In this document: positions 42,616-50,443 of the stretch, piece after piece | Layout of the letters: each line of letters opens with the position of its first letter | Position numbering within the stretch: position 1 is the stretch's first letter | DNA from: Sphingomonas sp. OK281 | Lineage (GTDB): Bacteria > Pseudomonadota > Alphaproteobacteria > Sphingomonadales > Sphingomonadaceae | Reading direction: 5' to 3' | Length of the DNA stretch: 64,000 nucleotides | Assembly (NCBI RefSeq): GCF_900115295.1 | Contig: NZ_FOVZ01000008.1 | Location: 91,827 to 155,826 of the forward strand | Made by a program: the position numbers and the translations under genes | Notes under the pieces: generated by a model | The model's input: only the letters and a program-made list of their open reading frames with translations | Told to the model about the DNA's origin: nothing | Databases searched by the model: none

Positions 42616-42723
42616 TCAGTTATGACACCTTCGACGTTTGAAAATACCGATATCGGGTTCGTCGGGTTCTTCTCGGAAGGCCGCGCCGGCGGCGACGGGC
42701 GCCATCGGTACGCCCGCGATCAT
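42616..42723 (-). CDS. Short reading frame after FTR1 gene, doubtful
   Basis: 35 codons, MIAGVPMAPVAAGAAFREEP then DEPDIGIFKRRRCHN. The frame is open further upstream (LCDLLENGRITIYPA) without a start, so it may be the tail of a decayed gene. No ribosome-binding site stands out. Confidence 0.25.
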   Translation of the reverse strand: MIAGVPMAPVAAGAAFREEPDEPDIGIFKRRRCHN

Positions 42724-42781
42724 AGCCGCAGGATAGATCGTGATCCGACCGTTTTCGAGCAGGTCGCAAAGCGTCGCGGAG

Positions 42782-44806
42782 TTAGGCGGTCGCTTCCTTC
42801 GCAGTGCCGGCGGTGACCCGGTTGCGGCCGAAGCCAATCGCCAGCAGCGCCGCCATGACAAGCTGCGCCGCGATCCCCTCTGTTGTTGGATAGAGGCCGA
42901 GGATTTCGACGCGCGGGAAGCCAGCGACCGGGTTGACCGGAAGCCAGCCCGCTTCCTGCAGGGCGGACACACCCTTGCCGATCAGCACCACGGCCAGCAG
43001 TGCCATCAGCGCCGAGCTGTAGGCGAAGAACTTCCCGAGCGGCAGCGTGCGGCTGTAGCGCATCATCCCCCACGCAATGACGGCGAGAACCGCAACAGCT
43101 GAGGCCGCTCCCGTCAACACCGATCCGCCGTTCCCTCCCGTCCATATCGCTGCGTAGAACAGGATCGTCTCGAAGACCTCGCGGTAGACCACGACGAACG
43201 ACAGGCCGAATAGGAACCACGCTGATCGCGCGTTGAGCGCCGTCGTCAGTTTCTCGCGGATGTAGCGTTGCCAGGCATCGGCGCTGCTCTTGCCATGCAT
43301 CCAGATGCCAACCCACAACAGCACCAACGCGGCGAACACCGAGCCGAACCCTTCCGTTAGTTCGCGACTCGCGCCGCTGATCTCGACGGCATAGGTGGCG
43401 ACGGCCCAGGTGGCGGCGCCGGCGACCAGCGCCGCGACCCAGCCGCCATGCACGTAGGGCATCACGTCGCGGCGTTCGGCCTTGCGCAGAAAGGCGAGCA
43501 TGGCGACGACGATCAGCAGCGCCTCTAGCCCTTCGCGCAGTAGGATCGTGAAGGCGCCAAAGAAGCTGGACGCGCCCGACGCCCGTTCGGGCGCAAGTGC
43601 GGCTTCCGCCTCGCCGAACAGCGTGTCGAGCGCGCGTGCCTGATCGCGCACGGAGGTTGGTGGAGCGCCGTTGGCGATGCCGGCGCGTAGCGCGCCCATC
43701 GCGCCTTCGATCCGCACCATCAGCGCGTTGTCGCGCGCCGACAGCATTGGCTCGACCGGCTCGAAGCCGTCCAGATAGGCCGACAGCGCGAGGTTGGTCG
43801 CGCCCTTACGGTCACCGCGGGCATAAGCGGTAACAGCCTCGCCAAGCCGTTCGCGGGCAAGCGACAGTGTGCCGGCGTTCCGCGGCACGACCGCACCGGG
43901 GTTGCGGCGCAAATAGGCGATCACGGCATCGGCCTTCGCCTCGCCGATCCCGCCGGCGAGATCAGCCGGGGTCATCCCGACCAGCTTCTCCATGTTGATC
44001 AGGGCGCGCAGGTCCGGGTCGCTCTTCCAGATGCGCTCCCCTTCCGCGACCTTGCTTGACGGATAGGCGAAGCTGCCGGCGTAGAGCGCCAAGTCCCAAC
44101 GATCCTGCGGTGCCAGATCGGCGAAGCTCACCATGCTGGTACCGTCGATCCCCTGCTCCAGCACCTGATAAAAGGCGAAGGTGCTGCGTTCGCGCGCCCG
44201 TGCCTTGTCGAGGAAGGCAATCGGCGGAGGATCGAGACCGACCGACTTCGGTCCTTCGCCGTCACCGGTGACGCCGTGACAGCTCGCGCACTTCTGCTCG
44301 AACAGCGCGCGCCCGCGTACGAAGTCGGGCGCAACGAACGGTGCAAGCGGCACCGGATATGCCTTGATGAGGTCAGCCGCGAGGGTGTGGGCCGCGGTCT
44401 CTACCGCGTCGGCGGGGGCTTTGGCCGCAATCAATCGATCAAGTGCGCCAGCTTGGCGCAAGAGGCCCGACTTGGCGGCAGAGCCGTGGAGTTCGGTGAT
44501 ACGCTCGCGCGCCGACGCCGAGAACTCCTGCATCTCGGCATATTCGGTGGCGCTGACGATCCGGCCGTCCTTAACCGCTCCCGGGTAATCGACCGCTACA
44601 TAGTCGAGCAGTCGCCACGCGGTCTGGACTGGCGCGGCAGGTTGCGCGTCAGCTGTGCCAGGTAGCAAAATTGCCAGCATCACGAGCAGGAAGCACAACA
44701 CGGTACGATTGCCCCGCGTTGGCGTTCGGGTCGTTAGGTGTGTCCCGTTCCACAACGACACGACAGCGGTGGCTGGCCCGTCCGCAGCGACCCGATTAAA
44801 GTTCAT
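42782..44806 (-). CDS. FTR1-family iron permease with cytochrome c domain
   Basis: About 674 residues from the ATG at 44806 (AGGACGATTG upstream). A signal peptide (CFLLVMLAILLPGTADA-Q) leads to a periplasmic region with a cytochrome c site CASCHG and an E/A-rich linker. A C-terminal FTR1 membrane domain of seven spans contains the iron-binding REGLE and REVFE motifs. It probably oxidises and imports iron, like EfeU or FetM fused to a c-type haem module. A 15-bp palindrome resembling a Fur box lies 36 bases upstream. The gene is flanked by identical 13-bp repeats. Confidence 0.9.
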   Translation of the reverse strand: MNFNRVAADGPATAVVSLWNGTHLTTRTPTRGNRTVLCFLLVMLAILLPGTADAQPAAPVQTAWRLLDYVAVDYPGAVKDGRIVSATEYAEMQEFSASARERITELHGSAAKSGLLRQAGALDRLIAAKAPADAVETAAHTLAADLIKAYPVPLAPFVAPDFVRGRALFEQKCASCHGVTGDGEGPKSVGLDPPPIAFLDKARARERSTFAFYQVLEQGIDGTSMVSFADLAPQDRWDLALYAGSFAYPSSKVAEGERIWKSDPDLRALINMEKLVGMTPADLAGGIGEAKADAVIAYLRRNPGAVVPRNAGTLSLARERLGEAVTAYARGDRKGATNLALSAYLDGFEPVEPMLSARDNALMVRIEGAMGALRAGIANGAPPTSVRDQARALDTLFGEAEAALAPERASGASSFFGAFTILLREGLEALLIVVAMLAFLRKAERRDVMPYVHGGWVAALVAGAATWAVATYAVEISGASRELTEGFGSVFAALVLLWVGIWMHGKSSADAWQRYIREKLTTALNARSAWFLFGLSFVVVYREVFETILFYAAIWTGGNGGSVLTGAASAVAVLAVIAWGMMRYSRTLPLGKFFAYSSALMALLAVVLIGKGVSALQEAGWLPVNPVAGFPRVEILGLYPTTEGIAAQLVMAALLAIGFGRNRVTAGTAKEATA

Positions 44807-44841
44807 CAATCGTCCTAATGCACAACCTTTCATACTCGTAA

Positions 44842-44856
44842 TGCGAACCGTTCGCA
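44842..44856. promoter_or_regulatory. Fur-like palindrome upstream of iron permease
   Basis: TGCGAAC-C-GTTCGCA, a perfect 7-1-7 inverted repeat. It resembles TGCGAATxATTCGCA iron boxes of sphingomonads, and the downstream gene is an iron permease. Confidence 0.55.
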
Positions 44857-44887
44857 AAGTCTACGTAGTGGCGGTGAGTAAGGCTAG

Positions 44888-44900
44888 GTGTCACAACCGC
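44888..44900. repeat. 13-bp direct repeat flanking iron-permease gene, right copy
   Basis: GGTGTCACAACCG, same orientation as 42602-42614, distance 2,286 bases. Confidence 0.6.
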
Positions 44901-44925
44901 CAGCGTTGATCAGGAAGGCCACGAT

Positions 44926-45338
44926 TTGAATATCAGGCGCTATCAGGACATGGATTTCGAAAGGCTGAATGCTCTTTGGAATGAAGCCTTCCCCAATGAC
45001 CCGCCTTGGAATCAGGCCATAAATGCCGTCCCTGCTAAGGTGTCTTTTCAGCCCGACTTACTGTTTGTTGCGGTAGAGGGGGCTGACGTTCTCGGGTCCG
45101 TGATGGCCGGTTATGACGGTCATAGAGGTTGGCTCTATTCAGTCGCCGTGCGGCAATCAGCTAGGCGACGTAACCTGGGAACCATGCTCGTTCGCCACGC
45201 TGAACAGGCGCTAAGCGCTCTAGGGTGTGGCAAGGTTAATCTTCAGGTTCGGACTTCGAATGAGGCAGTCGTTCGGTTCTATGATGGCTGGGCTATGCGG
45301 TTGAGGATAGAGTGAGCCTTGGCCGGCGTATCGGCTGA
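44926..45338 (+). CDS. GNAT acetyltransferase, C-terminus frameshifted
   Basis: The sequence starts at TTG 44926 (MNIRRYQDMDFERLNALWNE) with AGGAAGG upstream. LYSVAVRQSARRRNLGTMLV is the acetyl-CoA motif, and NLQVRTSNEAVVRFY leads into the family's usual YxxLGF end. In the present frame it reads FYDGWAMRLRIE-stop at 45315. Adding one base at about 45285-45287 gives FYDGLGYAVEDRVSLGRRIG ending at 45338, which is the expected C-terminus. Confidence 0.8.
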
Positions 45339-45437
45339 CTTGCATCCGATGATTTCGCCTATTCTGCCACGTTGCTTGATGCGTTTTCCTACAAACGATG
45401 GTTGATCGGGAACGGCGTTTTAGCCAGTGAACGAGAC

Positions 45438-45683
45438 CTACCCGACGTTTCGGCGTAAAGTCCTCGTGATCAACCAAAAATGGAGAAGCTGGACCGCAAC
45501 AAGAGTGGCACCGGTGGCGACCAACACGGGAAGCACGAGCCCCTCCTGCCCGACCCGAGCCGGGACATTCATTGCCATGAATACCTGAAAGCCAAGAACG
45601 CCGATCGCCAATATCGGTATGAAGGCAAGCGCAACAAATAGGGGCGCGGACCAGTTTACCGCTCCAGTGATTCCCCACTGCAT
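45438..45683 (-). CDS. Small membrane protein
   Basis: 81 residues from the ATG at 45683 (MQWGITGAVNWSAPLFVALA). Two spans (VALAFIPILAIGVLGFQVFM and LVLPVLVATGATLVAVQLLH) and a basic tail (ITRTLRRNVG). The start overlaps the end of a 40-codon membrane ORF. Function unknown. Confidence 0.55.
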   Translation of the reverse strand: MQWGITGAVNWSAPLFVALAFIPILAIGVLGFQVFMAMNVPARVGQEGLVLPVLVATGATLVAVQLLHFWLITRTLRRNVG

Positions 45684-45778
45684 GGGAAGTCGGCTTTCGC
45701 TGCGGAGCGCGCGTTCGCGCGGTAAGCTAAGGCGATGAGTATCACGACGAACACTGCCGAAACGACCAGCATACCCAT
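45656..45778 (-). CDS. 40-aa single-span membrane peptide
   Basis: ATG at 45778, stop at 45656. MGMLVVSAVFVVILIALAYR is a complete membrane span, and ANARSAAKADFPCSGESLER a short polar tail. It overlaps the next gene by 28 bases in another frame, a layout typical of translational coupling. Confidence 0.5.
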   Translation of the reverse strand: MGMLVVSAVFVVILIALAYRANARSAAKADFPCSGESLER

Positions 45779-45996
45779 AGACCGGCTCCTCTATGGATCC
45801 CCATAGCATATTACAGATGCCAAGGTATCGCCTTCCCGATTGGGATACCCAAACGGCACCACGTTTATGGCAAAGCGGCCCTTCCGCAGTCGCCCAAACT
45901 CGGTAGCTAACCGGGCTGGTTGTCGATCCCGAAGCAGTCGCTGGACAGCAGCCAACGTCGCGTTCAATCTGCTTTCAGCGCCATTCGGAGGTTGAG

Positions 45997-46152
45997 ATGA
46001 GCAACGCAGAATTGAGTGACCACCAGCTTCTAGACAAAGCTAAGACTGCGCTTCGTGTGAAGGACGGCGACCGAGCTAAGGTTCTTTTTGCCGAATTTTC
46101 AGACCGCAGCGTAGCAAGGAATAAGGCGAGGGTGGCGAACGAATCTGTATGA
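45997..46152 (+). CDS. 51-aa small charged protein
   Basis: GGAGGTTGAG directly precedes the ATG at 45997. The product MSNAELSDHQLLDKAKTALR, VKDGDRAKVLFAEFSDRSVA is soluble and highly charged, ending RNKARVANESV. The strong ribosome-binding site is the main evidence. Family unknown. Confidence 0.45.
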   Translation: MSNAELSDHQLLDKAKTALRVKDGDRAKVLFAEFSDRSVARNKARVANESV

Positions 46153-46243
46153 TCTTGCGTCAGCCGATCACGACAACTTGGATAGCTTCGATTGAGGATG
46201 CTGTTTCAGGAATTGATTGTTGACGGAATGCCCGATCCACCAA

Positions 46244-46411
46244 TTACGGGTATTTTGCGATTGAGAATAAGAGGATTAACGCGATGACCGCTAGCCCTCC
46301 CCCTCTCCACATGTGATTACGTTTGCCCGATTCTTTTGCAATGAGCAATTCCGCGATTGCGGCCACTATTGATGCGGTGACTCCAAGTATTAGAACTATG
46401 GAGTGCATCAT
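46244..46411 (-). CDS. 55-aa two-span membrane peptide
   Basis: ATG at 46411 with AAAAAGGCAG upstream. MMHSIVLILGVTASIVAAIA and LAVIALILLFSIAKYP are hydrophobic spans joined by a short basic loop (KESGKRNHMWRGGG). It is probably a hairpin membrane protein. Confidence 0.5.
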   Translation of the reverse strand: MMHSIVLILGVTASIVAAIAELLIAKESGKRNHMWRGGGLAVIALILLFSIAKYP

Positions 46412-46578
46412 CTGCCTTTTTCAAACGTCAGCATTGCAAAGAGCAGCTAGACCCTTAACTGGCGCTTAATTGGCTCGCTGGCTCGCATTTCAAAAAAATG
46501 GCATTCGAGAAGGTCGGCTGTCCCATTCAACGATGGCTAGGTGGGAACATTCAATGCTGAGCATCGGAGCGCATTGGC

Positions 46579-46788
46579 TCAAATTGCAGTGCGCCTATGA
46601 CGACGATATATGAGAACTCCCGCGATCGTCAGAGTAGGTGCAGCTAGTGATCGTATAACGTTGGCGGCGCTTTCATGCTCGCTGGCCCAGCGCACGAACA
46701 GCATAGCTAAGTCGGCCCCACCCCAGACCAACGCCGTCGTGACGAGCAAGCTAGCTGCAAAGAGACCGAACCGAACCGTGCTACTCAT
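46579..46788 (-). CDS. Small membrane protein
   Basis: 69 residues, MSSTVRFGLFAASLLVTTAL, two spans and an RRHRRT tail. AGAGGAGCGGATC lies just upstream of the ATG. No family recognised. Confidence 0.6.
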   Translation of the reverse strand: MSSTVRFGLFAASLLVTTALVWGGADLAMLFVRWASEHESAANVIRSLAAPTLTIAGVLIYRRHRRTAI

Positions 46789-46856
46789 GATCCGCTCCTC
46801 TGAGAATTAATTGGGTCTTGAAGCGAAAACACCTTCATTAAAAGGGCGGAAGTGCT

Positions 46857-46920
46857 TTCCCAAAAAGGAACGTCCGGCGAGAAGGCATCGGCGTTCTCGG
46901 AATCGATCGAGAAAAGAGAA
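46857..46920. repeat. Dispersed palindrome, copy at 46.9 kb
   Basis: Long form with both motifs: TTCCCAAAAAGGAACGTCCG, CGAGAAGGCATCGGCG and TTCTCGGAATCGATCGAGAA. TTCCCAAAACTCTTCCC follows at 46931. Confidence 0.75.
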
Positions 46921-46968
46921 CGACGAACCGTTCCCAAAACTCTTCCCAAATAGCTAATGAGAAGGCCG

Positions 46969-48183
46969 TTAGGCTGGCGGTGGCATTGCTCGGGCCTTGA
47001 TCGACGTGAACAGCAGCCATCCCACCAAGCCGGCTACGACACCAAGCACTCCCCCAAGTATGTAAGCATGGATAGCCCCGCCTGGGGCGAACAGCCCTCC
47101 GGTCATATAGCCCAGAATGCCGGCGCTGCTTGTCGCAGCGCTGTAGATCGCGGCGACCTTGCCGTGCGCGGCAGAAGGCGCTTCACGTTGTAGCATCGTT
47201 CGCACCGCTACATTGTGGGCACTATTAGCGGCACCGCCGATAATGAAGGCAATCCCTACGAAAACAAGGCTGCCGATCGTCGTCGTAATGCCGATGCCGA
47301 TGCCGATCGCGAGCATAGTAGCGCCCATGATGGTCACCGAGCCAAACGCGAACGAAGCCGGCTGTCGCATGGCCATCGTCCCGGAGGCGAGGGCCCCCGC
47401 CATCATCCCTCCCGCCCAACAAGCGGTCAGCAGCCCGAACGCAGTTGGTCCCGACTCCAGAGAGACCGTAACGAGAAAAACGAAGGCGACGTCGGCAATG
47501 GCGGTCGCATAAACCCCCAAGGTTAGCGCGCCGATCATGATGGTGATGCGGCGATCTCGGAGGACGGGCAGATATTCGGATAGGAGTGTCCGATGTTGAT
47601 TATCGTCATCAATCGTGACCGGCCGGCGCAAACCACTTCCGAACACAACGGCCGCTAACAGCGCGAAGCTCGCCGCATCGATCAGCAGCGCATTGCCGGT
47701 TCCGCCACACGCCACCAGCGCACCGCCCACGATAGGTCCGGCAAGCATCCCCGCGCTTCTTACGAACTCTAGCACCGCATTCGCCCGTGGCAGCGTCATG
47801 CCTAACTCGGCCCCCAGGACCGGGATGAGGGCGAAACTGGCGGTGCCCCCGATTGCGAACAGGACGCTAAGGATACTGGCACCGGTGATGGTGGAGGCAA
47901 GATCGGGATGCCACGCCATCCATGCGATGATGACGGCGTCGGCCAGAGCGGTCGCAACCAGCAGCTTGCCCGCGTCGCGAGAGTCGACCAACCGTCCGAT
48001 CAGGGGCGTCGCTAGCAGGCCCGGTAGTAGTTGCGCGACGAGCAGCATCGGTACAGCGAACGGTATGGGATTTCCGGCCGTTCGAAACATCAAGGTTATC
48101 AACGAAATTTCGTCGCCGATGGTCGAGAGGGTAAGCGTGACCAGCAGCAGCCAGCCCCAACCCTTTCTAAGCCGTATCTCCAC
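46969..48183 (-). CDS. MFS transporter
   Basis: About 404 residues from the GTG at 48183 (AGGGGAGCGCTG upstream; VEIRLRKGWGWLLLVTLTLS). Twelve predicted spans; the cytoplasmic loop motif GRLVDSRDAGKLL between spans 2 and 3 is the MFS signature. It resembles the MFS_3 group of efflux proteins. A longer TTG start at 48252 has no ribosome-binding site. The substrate is unknown. Confidence 0.85.
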   Translation of the reverse strand: MEIRLRKGWGWLLLVTLTLSTIGDEISLITLMFRTAGNPIPFAVPMLLVAQLLPGLLATPLIGRLVDSRDAGKLLVATALADAVIIAWMAWHPDLASTITGASILSVLFAIGGTASFALIPVLGAELGMTLPRANAVLEFVRSAGMLAGPIVGGALVACGGTGNALLIDAASFALLAAVVFGSGLRRPVTIDDDNQHRTLLSEYLPVLRDRRITIMIGALTLGVYATAIADVAFVFLVTVSLESGPTAFGLLTACWAGGMMAGALASGTMAMRQPASFAFGSVTIMGATMLAIGIGIGITTTIGSLVFVGIAFIIGGAANSAHNVAVRTMLQREAPSAAHGKVAAIYSAATSSAGILGYMTGGLFAPGGAIHAYILGGVLGVVAGLVGWLLFTSIKARAMPPPA

Positions 48184-48264
48184 CAGCGCTCCCCTATTGA
48201 TGGCGTTGTTATCCGAGCAGGCGCAGCTGGGCGAAAGCGACGACCTATACAAATTGGGATACGA

Positions 48265-48795
48265 TCAGGCCGTGACTGCCTTCCCTCCCTTTGCCAACCA
48301 ATCGCGACGGACTGCCATTCCCGATGCAAGCCAGAGTGCGCTAGCAGCCATGAACCCGGCGACCGCGCCACCCATAGGAGCCCCAATGATGAAGCCGGCG
48401 ATCGCTGCAATAATCAGAGCTGCGCCCAGAGCATAGAATGGACGGAAGCCAGCGGCGAAAGCGATGGGCAAGAAATGGAGACCTACGACTAGCGCCATCG
48501 ATGGCAAAAGAAGGTCGGGCCGATGCAGATTGATGACGATATTGGATGCAATGAAAAGCCCAACACCTTCACCGATGGTACTCCACTTAATAGCTCGTTC
48601 TTCTCTCGGGGACGGCTTTATTCGTTCACCGGGTGAACGGATAACATGCCTGGCGGCAAGCCCAATCAGGACAAACCCCAAAAAGGGCGCGGCCAAAGCG
48701 ACTCCGGACAGATGCCATTGCCAATATAGCGTCAACGAGGCGAACACCGCTCCGAAGAAGCTCATGATAAGCGCGCCCCATGCCCCCACGGCCAT
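48265..48795 (-). CDS. Multi-span membrane protein
   Basis: 176 residues with five or six spans (MAVGAWGALIMSFFGAVFAS, VALAAPFLGFVLIGLAARHV, MALVVGLHFLPIAFAAGFRP, LGAALIIAAIAGFIIGAPMG). EERAIKWSTIGEGVGLFIAS forms the central loop. It is encoded just upstream of the MFS gene on the same strand. Function unknown. Confidence 0.65.
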   Translation of the reverse strand: MAVGAWGALIMSFFGAVFASLTLYWQWHLSGVALAAPFLGFVLIGLAARHVIRSPGERIKPSPREERAIKWSTIGEGVGLFIASNIVINLHRPDLLLPSMALVVGLHFLPIAFAAGFRPFYALGAALIIAAIAGFIIGAPMGGAVAGFMAASALWLASGMAVRRDWLAKGGKAVTA

Positions 48796-48875
48796 TCCCC
48801 CTTAAATCTCTGCGAGACACAGTAGGTCTAGCGCATGAATTGGTCGAGATGGGCAGATCGTTATACAATCACCCA

Positions 48876-48943
48876 TTCCCGATTAGGAACGGCCGGCGAG
48901 ACGGGAAAAGGCGTTCTCGGAATCGATCGAGTTTTGGGAAAGG
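48876..48943. repeat. Dispersed palindrome, copy at 48.9 kb
   Basis: TTCCCGATTAGGAACGGCCG, GCGAGACGGGAAAAGG, then CGTTCTCGGAATCGATCGAG and TTTTGGGAA. Confidence 0.75.
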
Positions 48944-49042
48944 TCAGCGAAGCTACGGATGATCGACAGCTATTTAGCACTGGCGCGCTGCCCGGAAGGA
49001 CCGCAATATAAAAATTTAGGTGCGTCGAGGGGAATTAGACAT

Positions 49043-50443
49043 ATGCGGTTCCCGATTGCCCAGTTGGTCGCGTGTGCAATCCTCCTTTTCACAACCGAGA
49101 CGACGCAAGCTGCCCCCCCGGAGCGCCCGGCTGTAAGCATCGTGCTGAAGCATGACCGTGAAGGATGGACAGCAGACTATACGTTCCGCAAGTTCGCTCC
49201 GGTATGGTTCTTCCAACGCTCGAAGGACAGCATCGACAAAGTGCAATGGCGCTTGGCCAGCTTCAAAGTCGTCACTCCGGGTGTAGCCTTGTCTCACCTC
49301 GGCAATTTCGATGCGCTTTACCGCAGCGACGGACGCGCTCTGCGTCACGTACGCATTCGTGTCACGCCGTTCTCGCGACCGCTGCGTTCAGACTATGCAC
49401 CAGCGCTGACCTTTTCTGATGGCGGCCTCGCCTTTTACACGCATCATTTTGTGGTTTCGCCGCTCGCCTCCGTCGCCGTGGCCAAGGCGCTGCCCGCCAG
49501 CCCCGATTGGGACGCGATCGCGGACGCGCCCGCCACGCTCACAGTGAGGGACAAGGGCAATCGGCTGCTAGTCCGGGGCCGTGTTGTCGAGGATGCGGCC
49601 ACAATACCGCTCTCCGGTCCTGACACCTACGTGTACATCGGCTCCGGCCCTTTGGTCGCCACTGACCATTTTGCCGAGATAGTTGATCCTGGCCTTCCGG
49701 TCTGGGTGCGCGGCCAGCTCGACGCATTCCTGCCCCGCCTAATGGAGTATTATACTGAGCGCCTTGGCGTTCCTTCAGGCAGCAAGCCGACCGCCTTGAT
49801 TGCCTGGGAGGGCGCTGAACGGCCGGGCATGTCGATCGGTGGCAGTGTGATGGACCGGCTAGTCGTCATGGCTGTCTCTGGTCGAAAGATGCTTGAGGCT
49901 GACCCTAAAACTCTCGCCACGCTACGGGCGTTCTTCGGCCACGAAACCTCTCACTTCTGGATTGGTCAGACGCTTCAATATTCAAAGCCAGAGGAGGGGT
50001 GGATTACGGAAGGTAGCGCTGATGTGCTTGGCATCAGGGCAACCCAGCATCTCGTCCAAGACTACGATCCGCATCCCAAGCTCCAACAGGAAATGGACGA
50101 CTGCCTCAAGCTCAACGGGGCGGGCAAGCCGCTGTCGAGTGCCGAAAGCCGGGGCGACTACAAGGCGCAGTACGCCTGCGGCGCGCTGCTCGTTCTTGCG
50201 GCAGAGGCGGCCCTAAAGCGAGAGAATGCCTACGCCGATGCCCTGACCTTCGTTCGTAAGCTATTGGACGCCAATCGGGCAGACGGAGTGGTTACCGAGG
50301 CCGATTGGCTCGCCACCTTCTCGCAAGCCGCAGGGCCGACCGTCAGCAGTCAGGTGGGAGAGAGCCTATCACCTTCATCATTCCTGAAGCGATGCGGACG
50401 GCTCACACAGCGGGGTTTGAGCGGTTGGTCGCATCACCCGTAG
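49043..50443 (+). CDS. Exported M1-like metallopeptidase, C-terminus replaced at a fusion joint
   Basis: Starts at the ATG at 49043 (GAGGGG upstream), with a signal peptide MRFPIAQLVACAILLFTTET. A beta-rich domain leads to the gluzincin core FFGHETSHFWIGQTLQYS (HExxH) and EGWITEGSADVLGIRATQHL with the third ligand. The family sequence continues to about AAGPTVSSQV near 50355; the last ~30 residues (SPSSFLKRCGRLTQRG...) are out-of-frame reading of a PAS-domain gene. So the true C-terminus has been lost in a deletion. Confidence 0.8.
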   Translation: MRFPIAQLVACAILLFTTETTQAAPPERPAVSIVLKHDREGWTADYTFRKFAPVWFFQRSKDSIDKVQWRLASFKVVTPGVALSHLGNFDALYRSDGRALRHVRIRVTPFSRPLRSDYAPALTFSDGGLAFYTHHFVVSPLASVAVAKALPASPDWDAIADAPATLTVRDKGNRLLVRGRVVEDAATIPLSGPDTYVYIGSGPLVATDHFAEIVDPGLPVWVRGQLDAFLPRLMEYYTERLGVPSGSKPTALIAWEGAERPGMSIGGSVMDRLVVMAVSGRKMLEADPKTLATLRAFFGHETSHFWIGQTLQYSKPEEGWITEGSADVLGIRATQHLVQDYDPHPKLQQEMDDCLKLNGAGKPLSSAESRGDYKAQYACGALLVLAAEAALKRENAYADALTFVRKLLDANRADGVVTEADWLATFSQAAGPTVSSQVGESLSPSSFLKRCGRLTQRGLSGWSHHP

